Positions 1 through 8,492 of a stretch of DNA of 39,343 nucleotides are shown in pieces. The position numbers were made by a program, and so were the translations under genes. Under the pieces are notes generated by a model. It was not told the DNA's origin and searched no databases. It saw only the letters and a program-made list of their open reading frames with translations. The stretch's first letter is position 1, and each line of letters begins with the position of its first letter. Source of the stretch: JANLSE01 sp038214135 (GTDB lineage Bacteria > Chloroflexota > Chloroflexia > Chloroflexales > Roseiflexaceae); the NCBI GenBank assembly GCA_038214135.1, contig JBBQSD010000049.1:1-39343 (forward strand). Reading direction: 5' to 3'.

Positions 1-644
1 TCCTCGACCTCAATGTCGTTTACCAATGTTGCTGCGCGGCAGTAGACACTGCGAATTGGACCGAGTACATAGCAGAGTGTGTCGTGGGCATGAATAGCAT
101 GGCCAAGCAGTGCGCCACCAAGCTCTGTCTTCCATTTGCCACGCCAGGGAATATCATAGTAGGCCGCCCGCCTGCGCCAATGGGTCTCGATAGTAGCGGC
201 ATAGGCACGCCCGGCCAGACCGCTCGCTATCAGGTGCTTGAGCTTCTGCAGCCCATGGCCAAAGCGGTACTGAAAGATCGGCATGACCCGTTTGCCAGAT
301 CGGGCTTCGGCGGCAATCAGCAGATCGGCATCACGAACCGACCCGGCCAGTGGTTTTTCACAGATTGCGTGTTTACCTGCCGCAAGGACTTGAAGAACCT
401 GTGGCACATGTAGATGCGGTGGCGTACAGATATCGATGATATCAATATCGTCCTGGGTGCAGAGATCATCGAGGTTGCTAAACACACCCGGAATGTTGAA
501 ATTTGTGGCGAATGCATGTGCCTTGGCCTGGTCAATATCGCAGATTGCGGCGAGCGTATAATATTCTGGCAGTTCCAGGTAGCCCTGGGCGTGCGATTGC
601 CCAATGCCGCATCCAACAATCGCAACCCGTCGTTTTTCTGGCAT
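1..644 (-). CDS. Gfo/Idh/MocA family oxidoreductase, 3' end cut by window edge
   Basis: The frame is open from an ATG at 644 to the left edge, giving 214 codons of an expected 340-400. An AAGGAA ribosome-binding site lies just upstream of the ATG. The N-terminal Rossmann fold has the nucleotide-binding motif GCGIGQSH (residues 11-18), and the family signature EKP is at 96-98 in the context KHAICEKPLA. A GGALLGHAIHAHD segment (186-198) matches the region that supplies the catalytic His/Asp in this family. The family catalyses NAD(P)-dependent oxidation or reduction of sugars, inositols or sugar derivatives in the cytosol; the substrate cannot be read from sequence. It is the last visible gene of the minus-strand series and follows a repeat-filled spacer, so it probably has its own transcription start. 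Family is certain, substrate is not. Confidence 0.9.
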   Translation of the reverse strand, partial: MPEKRRVAIVGCGIGQSHAQGYLELPEYYTLAAICDIDQAKAHAFATNFNIPGVFSNLDDLCTQDDIDIIDICTPPHLHVPQVLQVLAAGKHAICEKPLAGSVRDADLLIAAEARSGKRVMPIFQYRFGHGLQKLKHLIASGLAGRAYAATIETHWRRRAAYYDIPWRGKWKTELGGALLGHAIHAHDTLCYVLGPIRSVYCRAATLVNDIEVE

Positions 645-780
645 ACTCTTTCCTTCTTTTTATTCTTTATGGGAGCTATTCGCTTATTCCAGCAGATAGA
701 TGCCGCTGTGCGCGGCAGGCACCAGGAAACCGTTCCTTTCCTATCCTTGCCGCTGTGCGTGGCGGGCAGCCAGAAACCGT

Positions 781-1000
781 TCCTTTATGCCGCTGCGCGC
801 GGCAGGCGGTCGGGGCGGGCCGCCGCCCCAACTCCCCCGGCCAAGGGCTTGCACCCCTGGACCCCAAATGCAGGTCTGTGGTTCTACAATTCCTTTATGC
901 CGCTGCGCACGGCAGGCGGTCGGGGCGGGCCGCCGCCCCAACTCCCCCGGCCAAGGGCTTGCGCCCCTGGACCCCAAATGCAGGTCTGTGGTTCTACAAT
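781..1000. repeat. 110-bp tandem direct duplication (two units)
   Basis: Unit 781-890 and unit 891-1000 are the same length and differ at only two positions by direct reading (GCGCGC versus GCGCAC near the start; GCACCC versus GCGCCC in the middle). Each unit contains a GC-rich hairpin (GGGGCGGG...CCCGCCCC type on the minus strand) and a second weaker hairpin around the CCAGGG/CCCTTGG arms. The near identity indicates a recent duplication of one repeat module. Confidence 0.95.
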
Positions 1001-1049
1001 CTCTATGGATCATGCCTCGGCTGCGATCAATGTCGGTTGGTTCTCGTTG

Positions 1050-1069
1050 GGGCGTATAGCTATACGCCC
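1050..1069. repeat. Perfect 20-bp palindrome of the GGGCGTAT...ATACGCCC family
   Basis: The sequence is GGGCGTATAGCTATACGCCC, fully self-complementary. Related hairpins with the same GGGC/GCCC ends are at 5710-5728, 29155-29178 and 30909-30927. Confidence 0.85.
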
Positions 1070-1201
1070 TACTGCTTGTTCATTTGTTCTTTCATAGTCA
1101 TTCCTCACCAGCAATACGGTGCTTGGCCCCTGGGTATGCTGACTCCTGACTCCTGAATTCTTCGTCCTGAAAGCTGAAAGCTGATGGCTGAAAGCTGAAA
1201 C

Positions 1202-2239
1202 CTAGCCCGCCAGGTGCCCGAGCTGAGCGGCGATCTGTTGGGCCTGTAACACCAGCTCGGATGCAAGGAAACAGTGGGCCTGCGGCATAGCGGTTTCGGT
1301 GCGGTTGCTTATATCATCAAGCAGGCGTGGGCCATAGGTCAGCGTAATACCGGAACAATCGATATACTGGGTGCCTTGTTGATCAACCAGGAATAGATGA
1401 TTGCCACCAGGCCGCCCAGCTATATCGATATTTTTGCGGATCTCGATATAGCCATCGGTGCCCAGAATCGTCAGCCGCCCATCGCCCCACGAGCCAAGGC
1501 CATCTGGCGTATACCAATCGACGCGAATATAGCCCGAATGCTCAATGCCATCGGCGGCACTGCCACGCAACACCAGATCGCCAAAATCCTCGAATGCAGG
1601 ATGCTGTGGGTGCTTATAGTTTGCAACTTGGGCAGATACGACTTGGGCACGCGTTGCGCTGGTGAAGAACAGGAATTGATCGGCCTGATGCGATGCAATA
1701 TCGTTCAGGATTCCGCCATAGCGGGTGCGGTCGAAGAACCAATCTGGTCGCGTCGTCAGGCTAGTACGATGTGGCCCGAGGCCGATTGTCTGCACGACGC
1801 GCCCGATTGCGCCAGCTGCAACCAATTCACCAGCCCGCACGGTTGCCGCATTCTCAAAACGCTCGCTAAAGCAGATCGAATAGATTCTACTGGTTTCCGC
1901 CTGCACCTGACGTACCTGTTCCAGTTGGGCAAGCGTGGTAAACCCAGGCTTGTCGCTCATATAATCCTTGCCATGGCGCATCGCCGCGATGCCAAGTGGA
2001 GCGCGTTGATCGGGAATGGCTGCACTGATGATCAACTGGATCGTCTCATCTTCCAGGATTTCGCGTTGATCGCTGGCCCTGCGCGCCTGCGGAAATGCCT
2101 TGGCATACGCAGAAGCAAGATCTTCTTCCGCAGCATAGAATGAAACCAGTGTTGCACCAGCCCGCAACAGCAGGTTCGTCTGCCCATAGATATGGCCGTG
2201 GTTCAGGCCGATGGTGGCAAAGCGAATAGTTGGTGGCAT
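1202..2239 (-). CDS. Gfo/Idh/MocA family oxidoreductase (DKP variant)
   Basis: 345 residues, the normal family length. The N-terminus (FATIGLNHGH, residues 7-16) is a Rossmann nucleotide-binding loop of the variant type common in the trehalose/sugar-catabolic branch. The conserved EKP lysine motif appears as DKP at 96-98, with the essential Lys kept. A GGILNDIASHQAD segment at about 175-187 supplies the probable catalytic Asp/His. The C-terminal part is the alpha/beta oligomerisation domain ending in a beta-sheet. The start ATG at 2239 gives the standard short N-terminus. It follows the cupin/membrane pair on the same strand, separated by a strong hairpin (2265-2311). Likely an NAD(P)-dependent sugar dehydrogenase in the catabolic locus; substrate unknown. 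Confidence 0.9.
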   Translation of the reverse strand: MPPTIRFATIGLNHGHIYGQTNLLLRAGATLVSFYAAEEDLASAYAKAFPQARRASDQREILEDETIQLIISAAIPDQRAPLGIAAMRHGKDYMSDKPGFTTLAQLEQVRQVQAETSRIYSICFSERFENAATVRAGELVAAGAIGRVVQTIGLGPHRTSLTTRPDWFFDRTRYGGILNDIASHQADQFLFFTSATRAQVVSAQVANYKHPQHPAFEDFGDLVLRGSAADGIEHSGYIRVDWYTPDGLGSWGDGRLTILGTDGYIEIRKNIDIAGRPGGNHLFLVDQQGTQYIDCSGITLTYGPRLLDDISNRTETAMPQAHCFLASELVLQAQQIAAQLGHLAG

Positions 2240-2264
2240 GATCGCATGATCCTTTTCTTGTATT

Positions 2265-2311
2265 CCCTCACCCTGGCCCTTCTCCTAGTGAGAGACAGGC
2301 CAGGGTGAGGG
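2265..2311. repeat. Long inverted repeat downstream of the membrane-protein gene
   Basis: Two perfect 14-base arms, CCCTCACCCTGGCC (2265-2278) and its complement (2298-2311), enclose a 19-nt loop. It starts one base after the stop of the preceding minus-strand gene, where it could end or protect the transcript, but there is no U-tract. It belongs to the CCCTCACCC repeat family also seen at 3164-3221, 19276-19331 and 25584-25644. Confidence 0.75.
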
Positions 2312-2650
2312 TCAGATCAACAGATGAATAAGATAAATAATTGCAAACAGCCCAATGGTCATCGCTCCAACGCGAATAGTTCGTTGCCAGAGCCTTCGAA
2401 GCTGCACAGCAGTACGCAGGTAGTGTTCAAGCCAGAAGATTGCAATAAGCCAAACGACACCAAGCACCGGAAACGAGAGCTGGCGCAGCGCCCGGCCACC
2501 CCACTGATTGAGGCGTAGCGCAAGGCTTATGTCAAGCATCAGGCCATTGAGCTGAAATACGGCGATGCCAAACAGGCAGCACAGGGCGATCCAGATCAGA
2601 TAGCAGAGTGTGTAGGCGAGAATTGCTGGCTTGGCAGATTGGCTGGTCAT
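2312..2650 (-). CDS. Small membrane protein, unknown function
   Basis: 112 residues with three predicted transmembrane segments at about 10-32, 58-75 and 93-112 and a basic stretch between the second and third (LRRLWQRTIR). Its ATG overlaps the stop codon of the upstream cupin gene (ATGA, 2647-2650), so the two are probably translationally coupled. No family is recognised. The coupling suggests the cupin and this protein are made together, but the sequence says nothing about mechanism. Confidence 0.7.
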   Translation of the reverse strand: MTSQSAKPAILAYTLCYLIWIALCCLFGIAVFQLNGLMLDISLALRLNQWGGRALRQLSFPVLGVVWLIAIFWLEHYLRTAVQLRRLWQRTIRVGAMTIGLFAIIYLIHLLI

Positions 2651-2949
2651 GGACGCAGAACAACCAGATAGCGCAGTGGCTGATCGCCGGTATTGACCAG
2701 CCCATGCATCCGAGTTGAGTCGAACACAATTGCCTCACCAGCACGCAGCACCGATGTCTCACCATCCAGCTCAACAGTACCCTGGCCCTCGAAGATATAG
2801 AACGCTTCATACCCAGGGTGCTGATGGGGCGGATGCGAGCGCTCACTGGGCGCGACAGCGGAGATATGCATGTGGATCGGCTCACCCGTTAGTCGATCAT
2901 CGATCAGGTAGCGGGCAATCCCTTTGATTGCAAGTTCATGGAGTGACAT
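2647..2949 (-). CDS. Single-domain cupin
   Basis: 100 residues forming one conserved cupin barrel. Metal ligands are visible in order: His42, His44 and Glu48 in HQHPGYE, and His82 in MHGLVN. The family binds a divalent metal and acts as an isomerase, epimerase, dioxygenase or sugar sensor in the cytosol. In pectin-degrading bacteria a small cupin (KdgF) opens the ring of unsaturated uronates, and a similar role would fit this locus, but the similarity is only at fold level. The gene begins with an ATG at 2949 after a repeat-rich spacer and ends in a 4-base overlap with the membrane-protein gene. Confidence 0.85.
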   Translation of the reverse strand: MSLHELAIKGIARYLIDDRLTGEPIHMHISAVAPSERSHPPHQHPGYEAFYIFEGQGTVELDGETSVLRAGEAIVFDSTRMHGLVNTGDQPLRYLVVLRP

Positions 2950-3273
2950 AGGGTAATCCTCTTCAAACTACGGCGGGGCCTCGCCCCGAACCCCAAATAC
3001 ATCTTTGTGGCACCGCAATCGCTCTTGAGCATGCTTCGGCTGTAATCAAGCAGCGATGGTGGCTCATTCTTGGTTTTCGGTTCTTGTTTGAAAGAATGTA
3101 TGTGGCCCTTCAACGTCAATTGATCATGCCTCAGATGTGATCGATCAGCGATGGTGGCTGGCACCCTCACCCCGCCCTGCGGGCTCCCCTCTCCCATTGG
3201 GAGAGGGGCCGGGGGTGAGGGCAATTCTGTAGTTCTTGGTTCTATCGGTTATTGGTTATCGGCTATAATGAGT
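2950..3273. repeat. Intergenic repeat spacer with nested inverted repeat
   Basis: No gene is seen. It holds a CGGCGGGGCCTCGCCCCGAAC hairpin (about 2971-2991), two copies of the TCATGCCTCGGCTG-type motif (3030-3048 and 3124-3141), and a nested inverted repeat at 3164-3221 whose outer arms are CCCTCACCCC/GGGGTGAGGG and inner arms CCCCTCTCCC/GGGAGAGGGG. A TTATCGGTTATTGGCT-like run follows just before the stop of the next gene. Confidence 0.8.
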
Positions 3274-5445
3274 TTACCGTGGTAATGCAATCTCATAGCG
3301 CAGATCAAGCGTGTTTGCGCCTCGGTCGCCAACAATAACGGGTGCGATCAGGCGCACTTCTTCAATCAGGCATAGCTTTGGCGTGTTTGCCTCACAATAG
3401 ATCACCGTCAGATCGGCGGTTAGATCGCCGGCACCAGTGGCAAATGTGGCCGGAATGTCGATAGGGAAGTGCATCCCGGTCAATGAGCGATCTGCATCGG
3501 TGGGAAGCGTCACAACCTGCCCACCAACCCGCCAGCGAACCGCCGATGGAGCCAGATCATTGACCTTGTAGCCGGGCGGGAGGGCCACATTCAGGCGTAA
3601 TGTTCCGGCACCAACGGCCAATTGCGCTGGATCAAGCCGCACTACCGTTCCCTGGAACGCTGTCTCATCCGGGGTGGCGTTAAAGCGCTCAATCCCCTTC
3701 AACACCAATGTGCTCGCTTCACGGGTAGCCAGATCGATCACCCGGATGGCATGATTATTGGTATCGGCAACATACAGCAGGCTCGGTCGGTCGGCTGTTG
3801 CGGGAACAATACTCAATCCACCTGGTTCATAGAACAGTGGATCGCCGCCATCGCGCCAGCCGTGTGTACCACCAAACATCGTCTTGACCTCGCCCGTCGC
3901 CGGGTTGATCGTCTTGATCTTGTTATTGTAGGTATCGGTGATATACAGCAATCCGCCACCATCGGCAGTATAGGTAAGGCCAAGTGGATGCTGCAATCGT
4001 GCTTCCGCACCAATCCCATCGATATCGCCAAAGCTGAACAGGCTGCGCCCGCCACCAGCCAGCGTCTTCACCTGACCGCGTCCGGCCAATTCGAGCCAGC
4101 GCACCGCACTACTCTCGGTATCGCTGAAATACAGCCGCCCTTGTCCATCGCTTGCTAACCCGCTTGGTTGGGCCAGATCGGCCTCGGCGCGTGGACCATC
4201 GGCGGTGCCCTCATTCGAACTGCCCGCCACTGGCAACACCAGCCCGGCCGCCAGATTCATCACCCAGATCTGATGCGAGCCAGCCATGGCGATATATAAT
4301 TGGACGCCATTGAGCGCCAGATCCCATGGCGAACTGAGCGCGACATTTGGTGCCAGGCCCTGTTCGGGTGGGTAGATGCGCGCCTGTTCGCCGGTTCCGA
4401 CCAGGGTTTTCACTGTTCGCGCCTCTAGATCAAGGGCTCGGATGGCATGATTACCAGTATCGGCGACATACAGTGTGCGGCCATCGGCGGATAGAACCAT
4501 GCCCTGCGGCGAAGCGAGTGCTGCCTCACGGAACCCACCATCGCGCAGTGCTCGCGTCCCATCGCCCGCAACACCAAGCACATCGCCCGTGCGCGGATCG
4601 GCGATCACAATCCGATGATGGTTGGTGTCGGCAATAAATAATCGGGCACCATTCGGATCGGCCAATACTTTGCCAGGGAAGGAAAGCACCGTTGCCGGGC
4701 GGCCATCGCGTTCCAGCTTGCGCTTGATTGGCGTGCGATCAAGTGTTCCATGGGCCTCGGCTTCCTGCACCAACAGCCGAATCAGTGGTTTGAACACGCG
4801 ATAGACGCCTTCACCAACATGCAGACTGGCCATTGCACCTTTTGCATCAACCAGCACCAGCGTTGGCCATGCGCGCACATCCCAAGTCTTCCAGACGGTC
4901 AGTTTGCTATCGTTGACAATCGCGTGATCAAGGCCATAGCGCAGAATGATCTGGCGGATGTTTTCGGTATCGGCTTCGTTGGTAAATTTAGCCGAGTGAA
5001 CGCCGATCACCACTAGTTCATCTGGGTATTCTGCCTCAAGCTTCTTCAGATCGGGGAAGTTATGCAAGCAATTGACACAACCATAGGTCCAGAAATCCAG
5101 CAGCACCACCTTGCCACGCAGTTCGGCCATGGTCAGCGGGCGCTCGGTGTTCAGCCATGTGAGGCCATCAGGGAACTCAGGGGCAGGGCGCGCATACAGA
5201 TCGACCCCGCCCTCGCCATAGCTGCCCTGGCCCTCATCCTGGCCCGTTCGGTGCCCTGCTGTCGGCTGCGCGGTTGGCAGCTCTGTCGGCAACTCGGGCT
5301 GGCTGGTAGCCGTTGGCAGCGCCTGCGCCGCCGAGGGTGCTGGTTGTGCTGTTGGCAGCAGCGCTGGCGGCTGTATTGGCGAGGGCGGCGCTGCGCTACA
5401 CGAAACCACGAGCGCAAGCAGCAGCAGATAGCGAAGGTTGGTCAT
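3274..5445 (-). CDS. Thioredoxin-like / NHL-repeat lipoprotein (NHLRC2-like)
   Basis: 723 residues from ATG 5445, chosen because the protein then starts with a lipoprotein signal (MTNLRYLLLLALVVSC, lipid-attachable Cys16); the longer open frame to 5721 only translates repeat DNA. Residues 17-75 are a Pro/Ala/Thr linker. Residues about 90-225 form a thioredoxin-like domain with CVNC at 123-126 and the cis-Pro region RAWPTLVLVD. Residues about 245-600 contain several NHL beta-propeller blades (FIADTNHHRI, YVADTGNHAI, YITDTYNNKI, YVADTNNHAI). The last 120 residues are a beta-rich domain. The arrangement matches NHLRC2-type proteins. It should be anchored outside the cytoplasmic membrane, with a possible redox or protein-interaction role; the partner is unknown. 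Confidence 0.9.
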   Translation of the reverse strand: MTNLRYLLLLALVVSCSAAPPSPIQPPALLPTAQPAPSAAQALPTATSQPELPTELPTAQPTAGHRTGQDEGQGSYGEGGVDLYARPAPEFPDGLTWLNTERPLTMAELRGKVVLLDFWTYGCVNCLHNFPDLKKLEAEYPDELVVIGVHSAKFTNEADTENIRQIILRYGLDHAIVNDSKLTVWKTWDVRAWPTLVLVDAKGAMASLHVGEGVYRVFKPLIRLLVQEAEAHGTLDRTPIKRKLERDGRPATVLSFPGKVLADPNGARLFIADTNHHRIVIADPRTGDVLGVAGDGTRALRDGGFREAALASPQGMVLSADGRTLYVADTGNHAIRALDLEARTVKTLVGTGEQARIYPPEQGLAPNVALSSPWDLALNGVQLYIAMAGSHQIWVMNLAAGLVLPVAGSSNEGTADGPRAEADLAQPSGLASDGQGRLYFSDTESSAVRWLELAGRGQVKTLAGGGRSLFSFGDIDGIGAEARLQHPLGLTYTADGGGLLYITDTYNNKIKTINPATGEVKTMFGGTHGWRDGGDPLFYEPGGLSIVPATADRPSLLYVADTNNHAIRVIDLATREASTLVLKGIERFNATPDETAFQGTVVRLDPAQLAVGAGTLRLNVALPPGYKVNDLAPSAVRWRVGGQVVTLPTDADRSLTGMHFPIDIPATFATGAGDLTADLTVIYCEANTPKLCLIEEVRLIAPVIVGDRGANTLDLRYEIALPR

Positions 5446-5903
5446 AATTACTCTTTGTTTGATGCGGTTTGCGAACCGCGCTTGTGTTTTTGCCGCTGTG
5501 CGCGACTCGCACCAGGGAACCGTTCCAGTTCTGATCCTGCCGCTGTGCGCGGCTCGCACCAGGGAACCGTTCCCGCCCAGAGGGCACCCGGTTCCCTGGA
5601 CCCTCCTTCGGCCAGGCGCTTCGCCCTGGACCCGGAATGAATGTCGGTAGTTTCCCATTGTTTGTTGATCATGCCTCGGCTGTGATCGAGATATGTTGGT
5701 GCATCTATTGGGCGTATGCAATACGCCCTTACGTCTACTTGCTTGGTTCCTATCACCGCATCACCTGTCACCTGGTCAATCAGTTCTTGGTTCTCTTGGG
5801 CGGACACATGGGTCCACGCCCTACACGGGTTCTTGGTTCTTGGTTCTGGTTTATTCTGGCTCCTGACTCTGTACAGACAGACGCGATGCATCGCGTCTCT
5901 GCA
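5446..5903. repeat. Intergenic repeat spacer
   Basis: No credible gene. A 36-base module (5491-5526) recurs at 5538-5573 with one difference. It is followed by a CCAGGCGCTTCGCCCTGG hairpin, a TCATGCCTCGGCTG copy (5669 onward), the palindrome at 5710-5728, a GGGCGGACACATGGGTCCACGCCC hairpin with CTAC behind it (about 5799-5825), TTCTTGGTTC runs and an 18-bp palindrome (5880-5897). Confidence 0.8.
5710..5728. repeat. Palindromic hairpin GGGCGTAT-GCA-ATACGCCC
   Basis: Eight-base perfect arms around a 3-nt loop, same family as 1050-1069 and 30909-30927. Confidence 0.85.
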
Positions 5904-8492
5904 CTACACCGCAAAATTGAGCTGCACGATTTCCTGCCAGCCGGCAATATCCATCGTTTCATCGCCCAGATCGCATGTGCAGATCGGGCTTTCATAATGC
6001 TTGAATCCACTGAGCGGCTGCTCAACGCCATTCACCAATAGCGGGCCGTGCCAACCAAAGCGCAGTTCCTGGCCGCGCAGATTGCCACAGCGCACACTCA
6101 GTTCGCCAAATTCGGTGCCGAGTGACAGCACCCGTTCCTGGAAGGCTTCGAAATCGCCATCACGGGCGGCGCGGCCCATTTGGCATACCCAGATATTCTG
6201 CGTGCCATACGAGCGTAGCTCGCGGTGTGCATTATCGCCGTGTGTGACAAGCGCAATCCCGTTTGCGGCGGTGATCGCCAGGTAGCCATCGCCAACCTGA
6301 GCGAAGGCCCACCCGCTATGAATGGCGTGCCGATCAAAGGCGAAGGTCGGGAAGAATGCGTGGGTAAAGCCCATCCAATCGTCTTTGGGCATGTTCCGCA
6401 CATCGATCAGTGTATCGTACCATTGCGCCACTCGCGGCAGAACCACATTGCCATGCCAGAAGCCAGGCCGATGCGAGCCTTCTTCGGAAACACAGGGCGG
6501 GTGCGTCACAAACACCAGTGCATCTTGGCTCAGTGTCGCCTGCCAGATATGCTGCTGGCTGCCGAGCTGGCCGGGGTTGTGATCCTGGGCCGAACAGAGC
6601 ATATAATCAGGCGTGCGGTAGGTCGCTTTATTGACCTCCAGGATGCCATCGACTCGATCATACTCCCAGGTTAGTTCCTGGCGATGGCGCTCCTTCGACC
6701 ACAATTCCTCAACGCGGGCGGTTGCAATCTCAGCAATCACACTCGGCAGTTCATAGCTTTTGGCACACGCAAGCGCAACTGTTCCAAGAATATGCTGATT
6801 GAACACGCCAGTGCCCCACAGCATACGGCCAATCCCCGAGGTCAGCTCGCGCCGCGCACCCTTGATATGGTCGGTATAGGTGCGCCCGTGGGTCGATCCA
6901 AACACGCCATGGAATGAGTTGAGCGCCATGCTGAACAGCAGTTTATCGCTTACCACCGCCGCAAGCTCGCGCAGTTGCTCGTTCTCTGCCAGATCGGCAA
7001 GATGCGTGAGCGCCAGTAGATCATGCTCGAAATAGCAGTTGGAATCCCATTCGCGGAAACCGCCGGACGCCCGTTTGTGCAACCAGGCCAGTGAAAAGGC
7101 TGTGCCGCGTTCGGCATGCCATGTGCCAGATTGGTCGGTATTATCAAAAATCTCCGCTGCAAACAGTTGTCCGGCCAGCACCTCACAGGCATGAAACAGG
7201 ATCTGGTGATTTTCTGACCAGAACCACATCGCGTCGGCACCTGGATCAGCGGCCCAGTAGCGGAAGCCCAAGGCACATAATCGAATCTGTTCTTCGAGTT
7301 CCTTTGGGAACTGTGGATCGTTGCCATAGCGAATGAGCGCGCCAAGCAGGCCGATCAGATAGAAATCGCTACAATCGCGGCGCTGATTAATCCCATCAAT
7401 GGTGGTCTGAATCACCGCTTGGTTGAGTTCCGGCCACTGGCCCAATTCCATCTTGGCAATCTCAGCATAGATCTGATCGCGCCGCATTGCTGCATCAAGC
7501 AGCGCTTCCTGCCGCCTTGTTGCATACTCGCCATATGGTGTGTCGCTATAGCGATTCTTCAGGATGGTTAGTGCGATGCTGCGGGTTACCCGAATATTGG
7601 TGAGATAGTAGGTATTTGGGTGCGGCATGAGCACAATCTGATACGCATTGTCCAGATATTGAACCGCACGGCCCACCGATTGGCGAGCACCAGCAATCGT
7701 ATCGACCAGCCCTTCATAGTAGATTCGCCCGGCAACATCCTGCAAGCGCACCGTGATCGTCTGACGCAGTTCGGCAGGTAAATCCTCTGGCCAGATCACA
7801 ACGATCTCATCATCGCGGCAATACACATCACGTTCCAAATAGGCCGCAGCAAACAGGCGCTCCAGCTTGGTGTGAAACTCGCCGTGTTGGTGGCCGGTTG
7901 GCAAGCGCACCGGCAGATCGGGCAAGGCGCTGTTGGCATCATCACGCAGTTGCAGGGCCATCACATATGGGCATTCACGGGCCGCAATCGCCTCGAAGCG
8001 CACCAGGATCGTATTGGCATCGGCATCAAGCTCGGCCTCAAATGTTGCGCTCAGTGGAATCTGGTGCTGAATATGATCCTGACGATGCACATGCCGCCCA
8101 TTGATCCACACATCTGCTGGCGCATTGCTGGTCAATACGAACGCCACCCGCCGCGCCGCTGGCACGATCAGTTCGGCATAGGCCCAGGATTGCAGATAGC
8201 TGGTGAGGTGATAGAAGCCACTCAGATCGACGAAATGGTCATCGCGGCAGCGGTAATACTGCCAGCGCTGGGTTGCCTGGCCAACAGTTAGTTCGGTAAA
8301 TTCGATTGGTGTTTCGGCAATCCCAGATGCAGAATCATACAGATCGCCAAATAGCTGAGTTTTATAATCCGCGCCAGTATAGCGTTCGAGGTTAGCAACC
8401 TGAACGACATGCGGCCCTGCAACCAGCCAGGTGTCGATATAGCCCTGCTTGAGGTGGGCAGCAATGAAATAATCGGTCACTGATTCAGCCAT
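5904..8492 (-). CDS. Giant paralogue A: putative (alpha/alpha)-toroid carbohydrate-active protein
   Basis: 862 residues from ATG 8492, preceded by AGGAG. I do not recognise a named family. No signal peptide is seen, so it should be cytosolic. Residues 1-185 look like beta-sandwich domains (NAPADVWINGR at about 123-133 resembles a jelly-roll sugar-binding fold). Residues about 320-600 are helical, and the last 220 are beta-rich. It is a clear paralogue of the next gene upstream, with shared motifs RRDCSDF (371-377), SENHxxLFH (426-434), AGQLF (440-444), EWDSNCY (481-487), THGRTY (534-539), YRTPDY (625-630), QDH (636-638) and GNVVLPRV (681-688). This layout resembles toroid-plus-sandwich polysaccharide lyases and glycoside hydrolases, so the Asn/His/Arg/Tyr/Asp motif residues are active-site candidates. 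Function is inferred from architecture and neighbours only. Confidence 0.85.
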   Translation of the reverse strand: MAESVTDYFIAAHLKQGYIDTWLVAGPHVVQVANLERYTGADYKTQLFGDLYDSASGIAETPIEFTELTVGQATQRWQYYRCRDDHFVDLSGFYHLTSYLQSWAYAELIVPAARRVAFVLTSNAPADVWINGRHVHRQDHIQHQIPLSATFEAELDADANTILVRFEAIAARECPYVMALQLRDDANSALPDLPVRLPTGHQHGEFHTKLERLFAAAYLERDVYCRDDEIVVIWPEDLPAELRQTITVRLQDVAGRIYYEGLVDTIAGARQSVGRAVQYLDNAYQIVLMPHPNTYYLTNIRVTRSIALTILKNRYSDTPYGEYATRRQEALLDAAMRRDQIYAEIAKMELGQWPELNQAVIQTTIDGINQRRDCSDFYLIGLLGALIRYGNDPQFPKELEEQIRLCALGFRYWAADPGADAMWFWSENHQILFHACEVLAGQLFAAEIFDNTDQSGTWHAERGTAFSLAWLHKRASGGFREWDSNCYFEHDLLALTHLADLAENEQLRELAAVVSDKLLFSMALNSFHGVFGSTHGRTYTDHIKGARRELTSGIGRMLWGTGVFNQHILGTVALACAKSYELPSVIAEIATARVEELWSKERHRQELTWEYDRVDGILEVNKATYRTPDYMLCSAQDHNPGQLGSQQHIWQATLSQDALVFVTHPPCVSEEGSHRPGFWHGNVVLPRVAQWYDTLIDVRNMPKDDWMGFTHAFFPTFAFDRHAIHSGWAFAQVGDGYLAITAANGIALVTHGDNAHRELRSYGTQNIWVCQMGRAARDGDFEAFQERVLSLGTEFGELSVRCGNLRGQELRFGWHGPLLVNGVEQPLSGFKHYESPICTCDLGDETMDIAGWQEIVQLNFAV

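Larger units (their letters stand above)
645..1201. repeat. Intergenic spacer of interspersed repeats
   Basis: No credible gene lies here; overlapping open frames are low-complexity readings of repeats. From left to right it contains short GC-rich modules containing GCCGCTGTGCGCGGCAGGC with AACCGTTCC, a 110-bp tandem duplication (781-1000), one copy of the TCATGCCTCGGCTG motif (from 1010), a 20-bp palindrome (1050-1069), a TGACTCCTGACTCCTG heptamer run (about 1138-1156) and a CTGAAAGCTGA run (about 1168-1200). The same module set recurs in nearly every long spacer of the window. Confidence 0.85.

Noticed and set aside
414..1156. Overlapping plus-strand open frames of about 220 codons
   Set aside because: They cover the opposite strand of the partial dehydrogenase and then the repeat spacer; composition is repeat-driven.
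1130..1200. Regular short repeats resembling a CRISPR array
   Set aside because: Units are 7-10 bases without spacers; they match the heptamer runs found in other spacers. No cas genes are present.
5446..5721. 92-residue N-terminal extension of the thioredoxin/NHL protein
   Set aside because: It translates interspersed repeat DNA, and the downstream ATG starts a proper lipoprotein signal.
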